Assembly: GCA_027922465.2 (NCBI GenBank)
Contig: BQMF02000745.1
Coordinates: 1-64,000 of the forward strand
Reading direction: 5' to 3'
Length of the DNA: 64,000 nt
DNA from: Turritopsis dohrnii
Taxonomy: Eukaryota; Cnidaria; Hydrozoa; Anthoathecata; Oceaniidae
A program made the position numbers and the translations under genes. Every line of letters starts with the position of its first letter. Positions within the stretch are counted from its first letter, which is position 1. This document shows positions 10,990 through 22,638 of this stretch, piece by piece. The notes beneath the pieces are model-generated. The model ran no database searches and was not told the DNA's origin. It was given only the letters and a program-made list of their open reading frames with translations.

Positions 10990-12688
10990 CAACTATATAC
11001 GTTGATATTGTGAAAAAAGAAACAGAGTTAGAGTGACTGTAAAGCTGTTTGAAATCATGGAAAACAGTAGAATCTCAGAGCTTACAGAGACATCGCCCCC
11101 TCCCCTGGACCCCCACAAACTGCTTTTAAACTCAATCTTCCAAAAAAACATGCTAAAAGTGCTTGGAAATATGCCTGCTGTAATGCAGATCCACAGCCAG
11201 AAGGAAACAATATCAATTTATCTCTTGGAGAAATCAATAAGAACTTTCTATTTCATTTGACCAGGCTTATGTCAATTATGTCACAGACCTGATGATTTAT
11301 GACTCCATTTTGATCATTTTTTATTTTTACTTTCACTTACTGTTAGTCCATGTTAAATTGTGAATGTTCCATACAGCATTGTTCTTAGAGTGGTACAATG
11401 CATTATTCACAGGTGTAAAACCTGTACTACTAGTTCTGCTGATAACCATAAGTTTTTCTGCACATTTGTTTTTGTTCTGATGTTTTGACTGATAATGTGT
11501 ATGAGTATAGATGACAGTTAACTTACATTTTGTGCTGTTCTTTGTTATTCCCTGGTATCGTTTCTGTCTTTTAGACAACTACATAAACTCATACATTTAC
11601 ATTAAACCCATAAAGAGACATGTGACAAACTGCTCTAAACATATGTTAAGGTAAGTTACAATATCTTGTGTAAATAGGTTTGATGCACTGTTAGTTGTTA
11701 GTCTTTTGCATGTCTTATTTGATCTTGAACCTATCATGCTTTTTTTGCTTTTTAAATTCCATGCTATTATCCATATCTTGTTATTTTACACTTATGAATT
11801 AAAGATTTGATGCCTTTCGATGTGCCTGATGTAAGAGATTCTACTGACTGAACGATTATGCAAAGATTTCTACTAAAGACCAGGTTGATGCTGTTGAGGA
11901 TTATGACGACCCTTTGAAAGATTTGGAAGCGTATCTGCTGCTTTACGGGAAATCAATCCAGGCTTGGTTGCTGAAGAATTGAAAACGTTGTGGAAGTGCT
12001 TGATGAACCAGTTCTAAAGCCTACTTCTGTAGAGGTTGAAGACGCGTTTGGAAACCTTACAAAATTTACACCTATTTAACAAAGATTGACTGTGTCCAAT
12101 CCGTCGTTGTCAAAGACAAAATAGTTTCTATAAACAATGTAGTATTTTGACTATGGACACTATGAAGTGATTCAAAAATTTCAGTTTCAGTTACGAATAA
12201 TTTCAAATTTCGTGCATGAATATCCACCACATTGCACGGTTGTAATCCACTGCGCGTTTATTCGTTACAGCGCATAATGCTTGGCAGTGGCATTTCCCAA
12301 TCAGGCTGTTAACCTCTTTTCTACAAAACGTCCTAATTGGTGGGCAGTAGTTAAAAGGCAGTACGATATAAGATTAACAAGCAACTCTGACTGTTCTGGA
12401 AAATGAAATTCTCCTGCTCCTTTCTCACCTAAGCGTTTGTGTAGTACATTAGCAGCGAAAACTTTCGTCAGAAAAGACTTTAAATATCTCCGCAAAGACA
12501 GTTTTTTAGGAAACCCAGAACTGCTCAGTACTCACTCAAAAGCGTTCCAGAGTGTCTCGCATTACGATCAAAGTTACGAGACGAGTTAGGTTTTCAAAGC
12601 CTTAAAATGTATATGATTTAGGATACAGAAGCAGCCGGTCGAGGGTTTTGGGGAAATTCGCAAACTCCATTTCAGATTGTTTTTCATA
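10990..12688. other. Intergenic DNA with no supportable gene
   Basis: Open frames here are short. The stretch 11880-12070 reads like a decayed coding sequence on the plus strand (short open pieces with acidic residues), but stops and shifts prevent assignment. No mobile-element termini were recognised. Confidence 0.4.
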
Positions 12689-13106
12689 CAGTGGAACCTC
12701 CTTAAAGCGGATACCTCCTTAAGACGGCCGAAAAATTTTGTCCCGGATGAATCCTTAATAAACTCTTAAAGAAACCTCCCCAAAGTGGACAGTCTAAAGC
12801 GGACATTTTCTCCCTAAAATTTCCTCTATAAAGCGGACACCGAAAAATTTCGACAAAAACATCAAAATTCAGTATTTTATTTTATTTTTCTTATTGTAAA
12901 CATCTGTTTACAATTCCGGTTAAATTTCATTTTATGAATGATTTGTACCTAACTGGGCAATAACAAAGGGTAATATGGGCATGCCTAATGGGTTCACGAC
13001 TTACGAGTAGAATTTCTTCCGAGTTTCTGGCAAAATAAGCAAACCCTCTCCAAGGCGGACAAAATCTCTGGTCCCCGTAAGTGTCCGCTTTAAGGAGGTT
13101 CCACTG
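12689..13106. mobile_element. Tc1/mariner-type MITE with TA target duplication
   Basis: Ends are CAGTGGAACCTCCTTAAAGC and the inverse GCTTTAAGGAGGTTCCACTG, flanked by TA on both sides (12687-12688 and 13107-13108). Internal copies of the AAGCGGACA word repeat near both ends. At 418 bp there is no transposase gene, so it is non-autonomous. The TA duplication is typical of Tc1/mariner elements. Confidence 0.85.
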
Positions 13107-13109
13107 TAA

Positions 13110-14570
13110 TTTTACCGAACGTAGAACGGCATTTTTGTGTAATACACAATGGAGAAAGTATATGAAATTGAAAAGTTGTTTTGACGTGCAAATCTTTGAA
13201 ACAAAGGTCATTGTCTCAGAAAGTACTACAGTAGAAAACGTTTGGTCCCGTGCTTATGACGTCGTCATTTCGGAAACTCTCTTGGCTCGAAAATGTTCGA
13301 ATAAGTGCATAAAAGAAACACTTCGAAATAGGTAGTACCAAATACCACCACAGAGAAGTCCGGCCAGGAGTTTTGAAACTAGTCTTGAAACACATAGATC
13401 TTCATTCAAGTTAAGTCGTCCGGCCGAACGTAATGTCTAAATCTGCAACAATGACCAAACGTTATTGCTATGCAATGCTAAACATCTTTGTGACAGCACA
13501 ACTTTGCGCCCATCAGAAAGAAGGAAACTGTAACTAATTCGAATCATGGCAACCCTACTAAATTTTATCGTCAGGACAGTGTAACAGCACTTGAAATTAT
13601 TTCTGCATGATTTTATAAAATGCTTTAAAATTTTGGACATAATATCCAGATAATTCCATCAGCTTAACGCTTTCGTTGAAAGCAGTGAAGTCACCTGTAC
13701 AAAAAACTGGTCTAAATGTTGTACGAAGGTGGGCACATGCAGTTTCCTGATGTGCTAGGTACAAAATATAGACATGTAATGGACATTCAAACTTTTTACT
13801 CTACTAATACAAGCGTTTTGTCGGATTTGATCAAAATTTGGCAATTCGACAATGTTGTATTTTTGTGACTAGATATGTATCTTTGTGTTACCTCTTGAAG
13901 TCTTCAAGCCAAGCGGCTTTTTGTTCTTATTTAAAGCAACTGAAATTATTTTCAGCGGGTCGTGCTAATATTTAGAGAATATCGTGCTTTGCAGGCAATT
14001 CCAGTGATCCCTGCTTAGTTCAAAAGTGCTTGTAAAGCTTCAGTCCAAGAACATTCATTTGAGATGTAAAATGCTTTTTACTCCCCTTTGCCGAGACATT
14101 TCCGAAGATTTATATGTGATGTTTTTCTAAAAGGTTCTCATATAGACTCATTTCAATCCATAATAAAAAATTTTCCAAAACTGTGGAAGATCAAAGCATT
14201 TCACCGTAGAAATAAGAAATACCTTTCATAATTTGACTAATTGCGGATATTTGTGGAAAGCTATTTATTAGCTCTTCAGTGCTTGTAAAAAAGTCTGGTT
14301 TCAGGGGCGGATATATACAGACTATGTGAAAGTTGTGAATTCACAATATGAAAAAAATTTAAAAAATTTTTTCTGCAGTCTTTATCATACTCTTGCTAGC
14401 CGTTGGTTCGCATATAGATCGCTCCCATATATTCAATACGCACAACTACTGAGTAGGGAGTCTATGATTCAAGCTACTAAAACGCGTTCGGGCGTTGGGA
14501 CTGTAGCAGTTGGGAACTTATTTTTACTTTTGTCGCAAAAGCTGCTTGGAAGGTCAGTAAAAAAGCAAAG
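13110..14570. other. Intergenic DNA with a diverged copy of the 15.1 kb repeat
   Basis: No gene recognised. At about 13715-13790 there is a diverged copy of the unit duplicated at 15102-15440 (gtacgaaggtgggc, tttcctg.tg.gcta, agacatgtaatgga). Confidence 0.5.
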
Positions 14571-14572
14571 TT

Positions 14573-14709
14573 AAGGAGCCGATCGCATAACATTTTTTAG
14601 CCCGGTTTTTAGGATATTTTTTCTCATGTGAACCCAAGATAAAATCAGCCCGGTGAACCGAGCCAGTCCGCTTTGCCGGGCTAATTTTTCTCTATGTGAA
14701 CACCCCCTT
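14573..14709. mobile_element. TTAA-flanked MITE with TTAGCCCGG arms
   Basis: Flanked by TTAA on both sides (14571-14574 and 14708-14711). Imperfect inverted ends read GGAGCCGATCGCATA / GGGGGTGTTCACATA, followed by the shared TTAGCCCGG block. TTAA duplication is characteristic of piggyBac and Kolobok elements. The ends resemble the hairpin at 1894-1974 and the element at 60571-60892. Confidence 0.65.
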
Positions 14710-15101
14710 AATAGTAACTTGGGTGTTACATATGAGTTGTATATGACCTACGTTCAGGAAATTGAAGAATACACACGATTTTACCGGATACCACCCAATG
14801 TTTTTAACGAAATGCTTATAAAGGTTAACTTTCAAAAGCACAGTATCTATTTCAAGTCCCTAAAAAGTACCCTGTTTTTACTGAAAATTTTTGTGAGCAA
14901 TTTGACTTGTTCACTTGATTTTCATGATACGTGCAAATTTTTAAATTGATTTTGCAATCGAATAATTTTTTGACGCCACATTTAACAATACATAACATTT
15001 TAAAAATAGCCAAAAAAGCATAATTATTGAAAAATGAAAAGTTGGACATGTTCATTGAAAAAGAAAAAAAAATAATCAAACAATGATAATGATAATAGTA
15101 T

Positions 15102-15440
15102 TTGTCTGATAAAACAAACGTGAGGGAGCTTCTTATGACTTCTAACCATAAACATAGGTAAGTAGGCCACCTCCGTACAACTTTTCTAGTTATTGTACGA
15201 AGGTGGGCCCTGGCGATTTCCTGGTGCGCTAAATGCTTATAATAGACATGTAATTGACAAATGAACATAATTGTCTGATAAAACAAACGTAAGAGAGCTT
15301 CTTATGACTTCTAACAAATACACATAGGTAAGTAGGCCACTTCCCTACAACTTTTCTAGTTGTTGCACGAAGGTGGGCCCAGGCGGTTTCCTGGTGCGCT
15401 AAGGTGCTATATAGGCATGAAATGGAAATAAAAGTTTTCT
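15102..15440. repeat. Tandem duplication, period 169 bp
   Basis: Units start at 15102 and 15271 and share TTGTCTGATAAAACAAACGT, cttcttatgacttctaac, aagtaggccac and tttcctggtgcgctaa. A third diverged copy is near 13715-13790, and an inverted gtggccaccttcgtacaa piece lies near 15593. Confidence 0.85.
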
Positions 15441-15743
15441 TGAATGTTAAGAATTTAAATTTTTTGGAGTATTATTGATTCTCTCTTAACTTTACTTACA
15501 TGAAAGTTGTTTTTGTCTACTGGGTAAATGCGCGATGTGTACCATGGTCAACATAGTACAGATCGGGCCGCCATTGTAGTTGTTTCCGTATGTGGCCACC
15601 TTCGTACAAGTGTCAATTTTCGTACGGAACAACAATATTTAAAACCTTTGACTCAAAAGACGGATAAAGTTTATATTTCACGTGTTAAATATATAAACAA
15701 ATCAGGTGGCAACACATACGATTTTTATACACGTGATCATGAT

Positions 15744-15768
15744 GGGGGGGGGGGGGGGGGGGGGGGGG
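15744..15768 (+). repeat. Poly-G run (25 G)
   Basis: An uninterrupted G homopolymer is followed by TGG. Any open frame crossing it is an artefact of the run. Long G runs here and at 9038-9058, and C at 45177-45204, are likely polymorphic and error-prone in assemblies. Confidence 0.95.
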
Positions 15769-16051
15769 TGGCTTTATTTTATTTTATAAAGCCGGTGATT
15801 CCTGCAAATCGTATCAGGAAGCGTTCAACTTCCGGGTAAAAAATTGATGAGAATTCTGAAAAAGACCTCAAGGAGCTGATTGTAGCCCGCAGATATTAAG
15901 AAGAAAAGTACCTATGGTCGTTTCTGACTTTCCTTAGGATTTTGCCAGATGTATTCTTTGTTGACCTATATTTTTCCAATCACTCTAATTTTTAAAATAA
16001 CGATGAAAACCAGCGAAGCAAACGGTAAATTGTTTGTAAAAGTCCATGTAC

Positions 16052-16468
16052 AAAATTGAAGAATTACATAAGGCGCGAAGCGCCGCAATGTAGTTCCGAT
16101 TTCATGAATAAAATCGGAGCACGATCTAATACTGAATTCTCCTAACCTCAATCCGTGAAGCAGAGTGGAGCCCATGTCCGAAGTTGGTACTATTAAGGAC
16201 AGAATATTTTCGTTTTGAAGATATTCTGACCTGGGTATAATAAAAACACAAAATATTATGTGAAGTAGTTATTTCCTTCAAACATTTTGAACAACTATGT
16301 ATATACAGACATCAACGACCATAAGACGATCCTAAACGAAATGAGAACAAAATTATGAATAACATTCAAGGCGTGGGAGGGTGGGCAGTATTAGATCGTG
16401 CTCCGATTTTATTCATAAAATCGGAACTACATTGCGGCGCTTCGCGCCTTATGTAATTCTTCAATTTT
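16052..16468. mobile_element. Inverted-repeat remnant adjoining the DIRS left end
   Basis: Arms 16052-16134 and 16386-16468 (83 bp each) are inverted near-identical copies containing ggcgcgaagcgcc and tccgatttcatgaataaaatcgga-type words. The segment 16123-16172 is a direct copy of part of the DIRS terminal repeat (16491-16541). This is probably a relic of a related or earlier DIRS terminus. Confidence 0.7.
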
Positions 16469-16524
16469 ATATTATAAAATCTCCGCCGATCTAATACTGA
16501 ATTCTCCTAACCTCAATCCGCTTA

Positions 16525-17523
16525 TCAGACTGGAGCCCAGTCCTCACCTTCTCGGTTCAAAGCGTGAGTTTTGTACACTAGATCCTGGAATATTTGGCCT
16601 TCTTGAATAATATCTTTCTTATAAAAGGCCTGCCAAGTGGATTCCTTATTCCATGAACCCCTTTTTAGAATTTCTTGTATTGGTGCACCTTTAAAGTTTG
16701 CTTTTGAAGTTGATGCTGATCTGGTGGAATGTCCCTTGAACCTTTCCGTATTTATTCCTGATTTGTTAAGCACTTTTTTCAACCACCCGGATACTGTGGA
16801 AGAAACCACAGGCTGATGTGGCTTCAAGGTACTCAACAAAAGTTGCGAATGGTCGTCAGTTGTTCGCCATTCCTCAGATCTTTTGATATAGTCATCCAGG
16901 GCACTTACTACACATAGATCAGAATCATTTTCATAAGCATAATATGACACAGCCGGAGGGGATTTTTTATTTCGCCATGCCTTGTGTAATTTATGGAAAT
17001 AGAATGTGTATTGTTTTTTATTTCTTGCCATATATCTAATATCTAAATGATGTATGGACCCAGCTCTAGAGGCCGATGTTAAAGCTAAAAGAATTGTTAG
17101 TTTTAGTGTGAGATCCGAGATGGCCAGTTTCTGATTCACAGGCCAGTTTGATTTAACATATGACAATACTACTCCGACATCCCATATAAAGACATATCTA
17201 GGTTGTGGGGGTTTTTCTATAAATATTCCAGACAACAAAGCACAAACTAATGGATGTTCCCCCACTGGCTTGCCATCAATTGGATTATGATATGCCGAAA
17301 TTGCTGATCTATAGTTATTGATAGTTCTGTAAGCTAAATTCTGTCTTGTAAATTTTTCTGTTAAAAAATTGACAATATCTTTCACAGGTGCCTGAAATGG
17401 ATCAACTTGTTGTGCACTACACCAGCCAACCCACTTAGACCAGGCCGATGCGTAATTTGATAGAGTGCCTGCTCGTTTTGAATTTGATATAAGCCTGGCA
17501 GCGTTGCTTGAAACACCTCCCAT
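16525..17523 (-). CDS. DIRS tyrosine recombinase
   Basis: The same frame is open as far as 18684, but its upstream half overlaps the RNase H region in another frame. I therefore take the Met at 17521-17523 as a plausible start, giving about 332 residues. The C-terminal domain shows the tyrosine recombinase signature: R in SASRAGS, H-x-x-R in GHSTRS, and the nucleophile Y in WQAFYKKD. In the full open frame these are R540, H652, R655 and Y688. A core-binding domain (NYASAWSKWVGWC, INNYRSAISAYH) precedes it. This enzyme integrates DIRS circular DNA by strand exchange. The frame is intact. Confidence 0.85.
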   Translation of the reverse strand: MGGVSSNAARLISNSKRAGTLSNYASAWSKWVGWCSAQQVDPFQAPVKDIVNFLTEKFTRQNLAYRTINNYRSAISAYHNPIDGKPVGEHPLVCALLSGIFIEKPPQPRYVFIWDVGVVLSYVKSNWPVNQKLAISDLTLKLTILLALTSASRAGSIHHLDIRYMARNKKQYTFYFHKLHKAWRNKKSPPAVSYYAYENDSDLCVVSALDDYIKRSEEWRTTDDHSQLLLSTLKPHQPVVSSTVSGWLKKVLNKSGINTERFKGHSTRSASTSKANFKGAPIQEILKRGSWNKESTWQAFYKKDIIQEGQIFQDLVYKTHALNREGEDWAPV

Positions 17524-18682
17524 TTCGAGGGAATTCCTGAGACTTTCCAGGCCGCTAGATATAGGGATTTTTCCCTTATCAGAGGGTGATTTTGCCCCTG
17601 TGCATTTTTTAATAGATCCTGAGTCACTGGTAACAGTAATGGTTTTTGTATGGACATATGGAGTAGCTGAGTATACCAAGACTGAGTTTGCCAAGTTGAG
17701 GTTACTAATAAAACCTGGGGTATTTCTTCTTGTTGAATTTTGGACAGCACTCGGTTGAGTAGACTGAAGGGGGGAAATGCATAAACTAGCTCCTCTCCCC
17801 ACACCTGTAGCAATGCATCGGTAGCTAGGCTGTCTGGATCTGGTTTCCAGGTCATATATTGTGGAAGTTGATGGCAAAGGCGTGATGCAAACAGGTCTAT
17901 TGATGGGTGACCCATTTGTTGAATCAATTTTTGGAAAACTTTGGGGTTGAGTTTCCAATCGGAGGAGTCCTTTACATTCCGGGATTCCCAATCCGCTTCC
18001 ACATTTAATTTGCTGGGAAGGTACTCTGCTGTTAGCGTTATTTCCTGTTGAAAAAGGTACTTCCAAATTTCCTTGGTTATTTGGTTCATTTCCGCATTCC
18101 GGGTACCCCCCATTTTTAATAAATAAGTTAATGCTGTTTTGTTGTCTATCTGAAGGTGAATTGCTGTTTTTGATAGCCCTTTTGTAAAAGTCAAGATCGC
18201 AAATTTTGTCGCTATAAGTTCTAATATGTTTATGTGGAGTTTTTTCTCCTCCTTCGACCATGCTCCCCCTGTGGATGTTCCTTTCCAACTCGCACCCCAC
18301 CCCTGAGTTGAAGCATCCGTTTGAATAAGTATTTGTGGTTCCTTCTGCAAAATTTTTCTCCCATTCGAGAATTTCAGATTGGTTATCCACCAATGTAATT
18401 CTTCCTTTGCCAATGGGTCGAGAGTAATCATGGACTGGTAGGAAGCTGTTTTGTTCAGATGGGTTATTTGATTTTTTTGCAAATACCGAAATTGTAGACG
18501 TGCTGGTAATACTGCTTGCACTGTTGATGACAACACCCCTATTACTCTTGTGAGGTTTAAAATTGATGTTGTCGGATTGTTTAAAAGATCCTGACATAAA
18601 TTTAATACTTTTTCCATCCTTTCTTGAGTCAAGGCTAGTGTCATCTTTACTGAGTCTATAATCAGACCCAGATATTCTATAC
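17382..18682 (-). pseudogene. DIRS reverse transcriptase C-terminal part and RNase H (split gene, downstream half)
   Basis: About 433 residues continue the RT thumb (EYLGLIIDS) into RNase H: TDASTQGWGA (first Asp), NILELIA (Glu), IDNKTALTYL (Asp) and ADWESR (last Asp). A C-terminal extension of unclear function follows and overlaps the recombinase frame. The upstream half lies at 23192-24218, 4.5 kb away beyond the inserted transposon. The two halves are co-linear in the same frame if the insertion and one ATT copy are disregarded. Confidence 0.85.
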
Positions 18683-19114
18683 ATTTAGACCAGGCATATT
18701 TTGAGCTAGGTACCACCTCGAAAGGGAGAAATTTTTACTATGCTGGTTAGTTAGGTATATCATTGGAGTTTCCAAAAAAATGAGGTGGGCATTCTGGGGA
18801 GGTGGCATGGCTGAGAAATGACAGGAAACCCAGGGTACTGGAAAAATTTTGAAAATTATGGTAAGAAAAAATCTTGAAGCTTCTGCATTAAATATCTCTT
18901 CATAAGTGTATGCTTATACTTTCATATTTGACAAGTGAGTACAGATAAGTGTCAGAATAATTTCATGGAAAAAAAATTGGGAAAAAAATGCTGACGTCAG
19001 CATTTTTTTTGAAAACACTGTATATTGACGCACTTTCTTAAATATGTGAGCATATTTTGCAGATTTTTATAATTAGTATAATAAGATGGTTAGTGTCTTT
19101 ATTATTTAAAACTC

Positions 19115-19240
19115 CATAAATGGAAGAAGTAGGAGTTTGACTTTTACTAGAACACTCGAACGGGACTGAGAATTTTGTTCGATTTACATAATTATTCGAA
19201 TTATAGGAGTTCGACTTACATGAGTTCAACTGTAGTATTG
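19115..19240. repeat. Small insertion-like segment inside the transposon
   Basis: The words ATGGTTAGTGTCT and attatttaaaactcc next to the left terminal repeat recur at about 19240-19270. Between them lies a segment with ttcgaattatagg/gttcgacttacatgagttcaactgta words that look like a Tc1-type MITE remnant (CAGTTGAAC-type end). Confidence 0.4.
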
Positions 19241-19675
19241 AAATGGTTAGTGTCTCCATTATTTAGAAATTGCAAAATTCAGCTTTAGCCTACTGTAAAG
19301 GAGCAATATTGGTTTTTCTAGGTTAGAAATAGATAGTTAAAATAGATTTATGACGAGAAAGAAAGATAGCTATATCCAATATTGGCAAAAAAAGAAAACA
19401 GTGAGTCAGATTATTTGTTACTATTTTATTTGTCTGCTACTTTCCTTACTGTTCAACAATAAATAATGAAGAAACAAAGAAAACGGTGAATTTCAGCATT
19501 TTAATGTTTATGTATAAGATGGATGCTTTTTTTAGTGTATTTTGTAAGAAAGTAAAATAATTTCATATAAAAGTATAAAATAAATATTTCATATACAACA
19601 CAATATCAATAATAAAATACAATTGTAGGAAAATTCTGCATCGTTCATTATGAAAATAAAAACTCATATAGTGGT

Positions 19676-22638
19676 ATGAAAGAAGTGAACGAGTTGAACG
19701 AGACAAGACTCAGACAAGCCAAGGAAAAGCATGAGAAAAACACCAGTAACTTGCACCAGGAACAATGTCGAATGATCCCGATGGTAATCAATAAAGAAAT
19801 TCATGGCATTCACATTAATCCCTGCTATAAATTGTTCACACGCATACTGGGGAATATTGATGTAGAGGAAACAAGCAACCAAGAACCGAAGCGGGTATCC
19901 CGTAGTTCTTCCTCATCATCTGTGTCATCGATAAATACTGTTTGGCTTTTTCCAAAGGAATGCTACATTTGCAAGAAATACCGTGTGCAACACAAAGGGA
20001 AAAAGGTGCTGCCAGTACAGATTGCTACAAACGATGGCGTAAACACTATCAAAACTGCTGCACAAGCCAAGGATAGTAACATTTACATGGAAATAAAAGA
20101 TACATGTCTGATTGCAAAGGAATTCAAAATGCATGACCATTGTTACCGTGAATTTACACGTGGATTTAGCAAAAAGAGTCGGGAATTAGAAAAAGACGAA
20201 GATAAAGGCAAAAAAGTAAGCTCAAGAAATAAAAATTTAATTTCATGAAATAAAGAAAATGTATAACATACAATCTTGCAATACGAAAAGTTCCAGGATT
20301 TTTGAGTTGTTTATTTTATCATTATAGGTTGACACTATCCCGTATGAGACTGGTAATTTCGATGCAGTGGTACAATATATCAAGCAAATGGTGCTTTCCG
20401 GTGGCAAAGCAGTTTCAATGACATACCTGCACCAGCTATATGGATTGAGTCCTGGGGATAGTAGATATAGACACAAACTCAAAACTCGAATAGAAGCACT
20501 ATTTCCAGATGATTTGCTCTTTGTGACAGCAAAAGCCAATCATGCAGAGCTTTGTTATCAGTAAGTCTGTGTTTGACAATTCTGCCCATCATTCCGTTGA
20601 TAAACAGATATCGGTAATTGAAGTAGCTTCAATGATCAGATCAGATATTTCAGCGTATTGCAAAAACCTTCCTGAAATAAACTGGCCACCAAAAATTGAA
20701 GAGATCGAAAAAATAGACATGCCAGAATCATTGAAACAATTTTTATGTCATCTTTTAAAGAGTGAAGGTCACAGTTCCTTTGACAATAAATACGTAAACC
20801 GCTTAGTCGAGTCCTTTGGCGCTGACCTGATTAATGGTGTCATGAGAGGGAAAGTTTTGACGAAGAAGCATTTCCTCTTATCTTTGGGGTTACACAGTAT
20901 GACAGGAACCCGAAACATTATCAGTATTTTGGGCAACATGGGTCATTGTTTGCACTATAATAAGACTTGCGAGATAGAAACTGCAATAGCCGAGGCAACC
21001 TCTATTCGCTCAAAAGAGAAAAACATCCTTCCTTTACTGCCGGTTGGAGATAAAATTGTCTTAACCTTCTTTTGGGTAGATAATTTCGATGTTAATGTTG
21101 AATCGCAAAAAGGTGGTGGTTCAATACATACAACACATTTGATGGCATTCCAAGAATCAACTGATGGTATTAAAAACAATTCAAACGATGACATAATTCT
21201 TCCAAGGAGTAAAAAAAGAAAAATTTCAATCGAACCACAAGAAGAAGCTAATATTGTTGCTATTGACAAGAATATGGAACCTCCAAAGTTCACAGAAATT
21301 TCAACTTCTAATTATGTTCCAACTAGGATCTCGTCTCTTTACGTCATCTGGTTGCTATTCCGAAAGTGGAACTTGTTTGATCAAACTGTCCCTATCTTCA
21401 CTGGTTGGCTATTAAATGTGCGAAAGAAGCATACAACGAATTTTATCAAAACAACTGAGACATACTATGAGTTTACATGGAAGCTGCTTGGTAGTCTTCC
21501 AAAGGGATATAAACAGGTGGATCTTATTGCAGATACATACAGAGAGGTATCAATCAAGAATGGTGAGCGACACAGAAGAGGAATTTCAACACCATTATCA
21601 ATAAGTTCTCCTAAATCAAAAATGCCGTGTGACTTCAACAACTTTTTAAAGAATGGAGAAAACAAGACCAGATTGATAGAACTCATCTTGGAAGTCATTT
21701 CAGAAGAATTCTTTACAGCATTGGGTATCTTAAGATCAGAAAAAATAGTCTTTTCTAAAGACAGCCAATGCATGTTAATCACTTCAGAAGGCAAACAAGA
21801 AATTGAAAACTTGAAGTCAAATCAAGAAGAGGCAGATACAAAAGTGGTGTTGCATTGTTTAGATGCTTTAAATCGTTCTGAAACAACTGTTGTATTGCGT
21901 TCCCCCTCAGCTGATACCGACATAATGGTCCTTGCTGTAACGTTGATCAGGAGTAACACCGACATGGTTTATATAGATTACGGATGTGGCAAGAACCACA
22001 AAGCTATCTGTCTAAGTTGGGTAAAGTTGACAGAAAATGAGAAAGATGCTTTGCTTGGCTTTCATGCCTTTTCTGGAAATGATTATATTTCCACCTTTTT
22101 CAGAAAAGGAAAATGCCTTGGTTGGAAATGTCTGTTGAAGGAAGAAAAGTATGTCCAGCTATTTGCAGACTTTGGTACTTCTTTCGAACTTGATCAACCT
22201 TCGTCAATGCTTGTAGAGGAGTTTGTATGTAAGCTTTATGGACATAGTAGTCGAAGCGTAAATGTGGTGAGACACAAACTCTTCCAGAAAAAGGTAAGTA
22301 AAGGTAGGAGAGCTCCCGACATTGCACTATTGCCACCATGTCAATCTGTGTTGGGTTTACATGTTAGACGGGCAGTTTTTGTAGCGAAAATGTGGAGATT
22401 AACCCCCACAGCTTGGCTGGATTTACCAGATATAACGAACTTTTGATGGTATTCTGATGGCTCACCGATCTGGATAGAAGAACCATTTCCCTATAATATA
22501 ACTGAGCTACTGTTGGAAGAAAGAGAGAACGACGATGAACACGACTATTCAAGTCAAACAGAAAGCGATAGTGAAAGTAGCGACGATGATGATGAAGAAG
22601 TTGATGAAGATGACGAACAAGACCATGTATTTGTTTAG
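19676..22638 (+). pseudogene. Academ-like transposase, frameshifted and with a premature stop
   Basis: Exon 1 (19676-20215) has Cys/His pairs (HINPCYKLF, CYICKKY, HDHCYREF) resembling a zinc-binding domain, plus a Ser run. GT/AG borders join it in phase to 20328. At about 20549 the frame must shift by one base to continue into the long 20542-22446 frame. Numbered from 20542, acidic motifs are E430/D432 (EEADTKV), D458/D460 (SADTDIM) and D514 (HAFSGNDY), a pattern like FEN1/XPG nucleases. An in-frame TGA (22444-22446) interrupts it. The same frame continues with an acidic tail to TAG at 22636-22638. Two lesions make this copy inactive. Confidence 0.75.

Noticed and set aside
15528..15839. 103-codon ORF with a glycine run
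   Set aside because: The run is a poly-G tract and the flanks lack any family features.
17524..18684. N-terminal half of the 719-codon frame as part of the recombinase
   Set aside because: It overlaps the RNase H region in another frame, is rich in S/N/T and shows no domain. The recombinase signature lies only in the last 330 residues.
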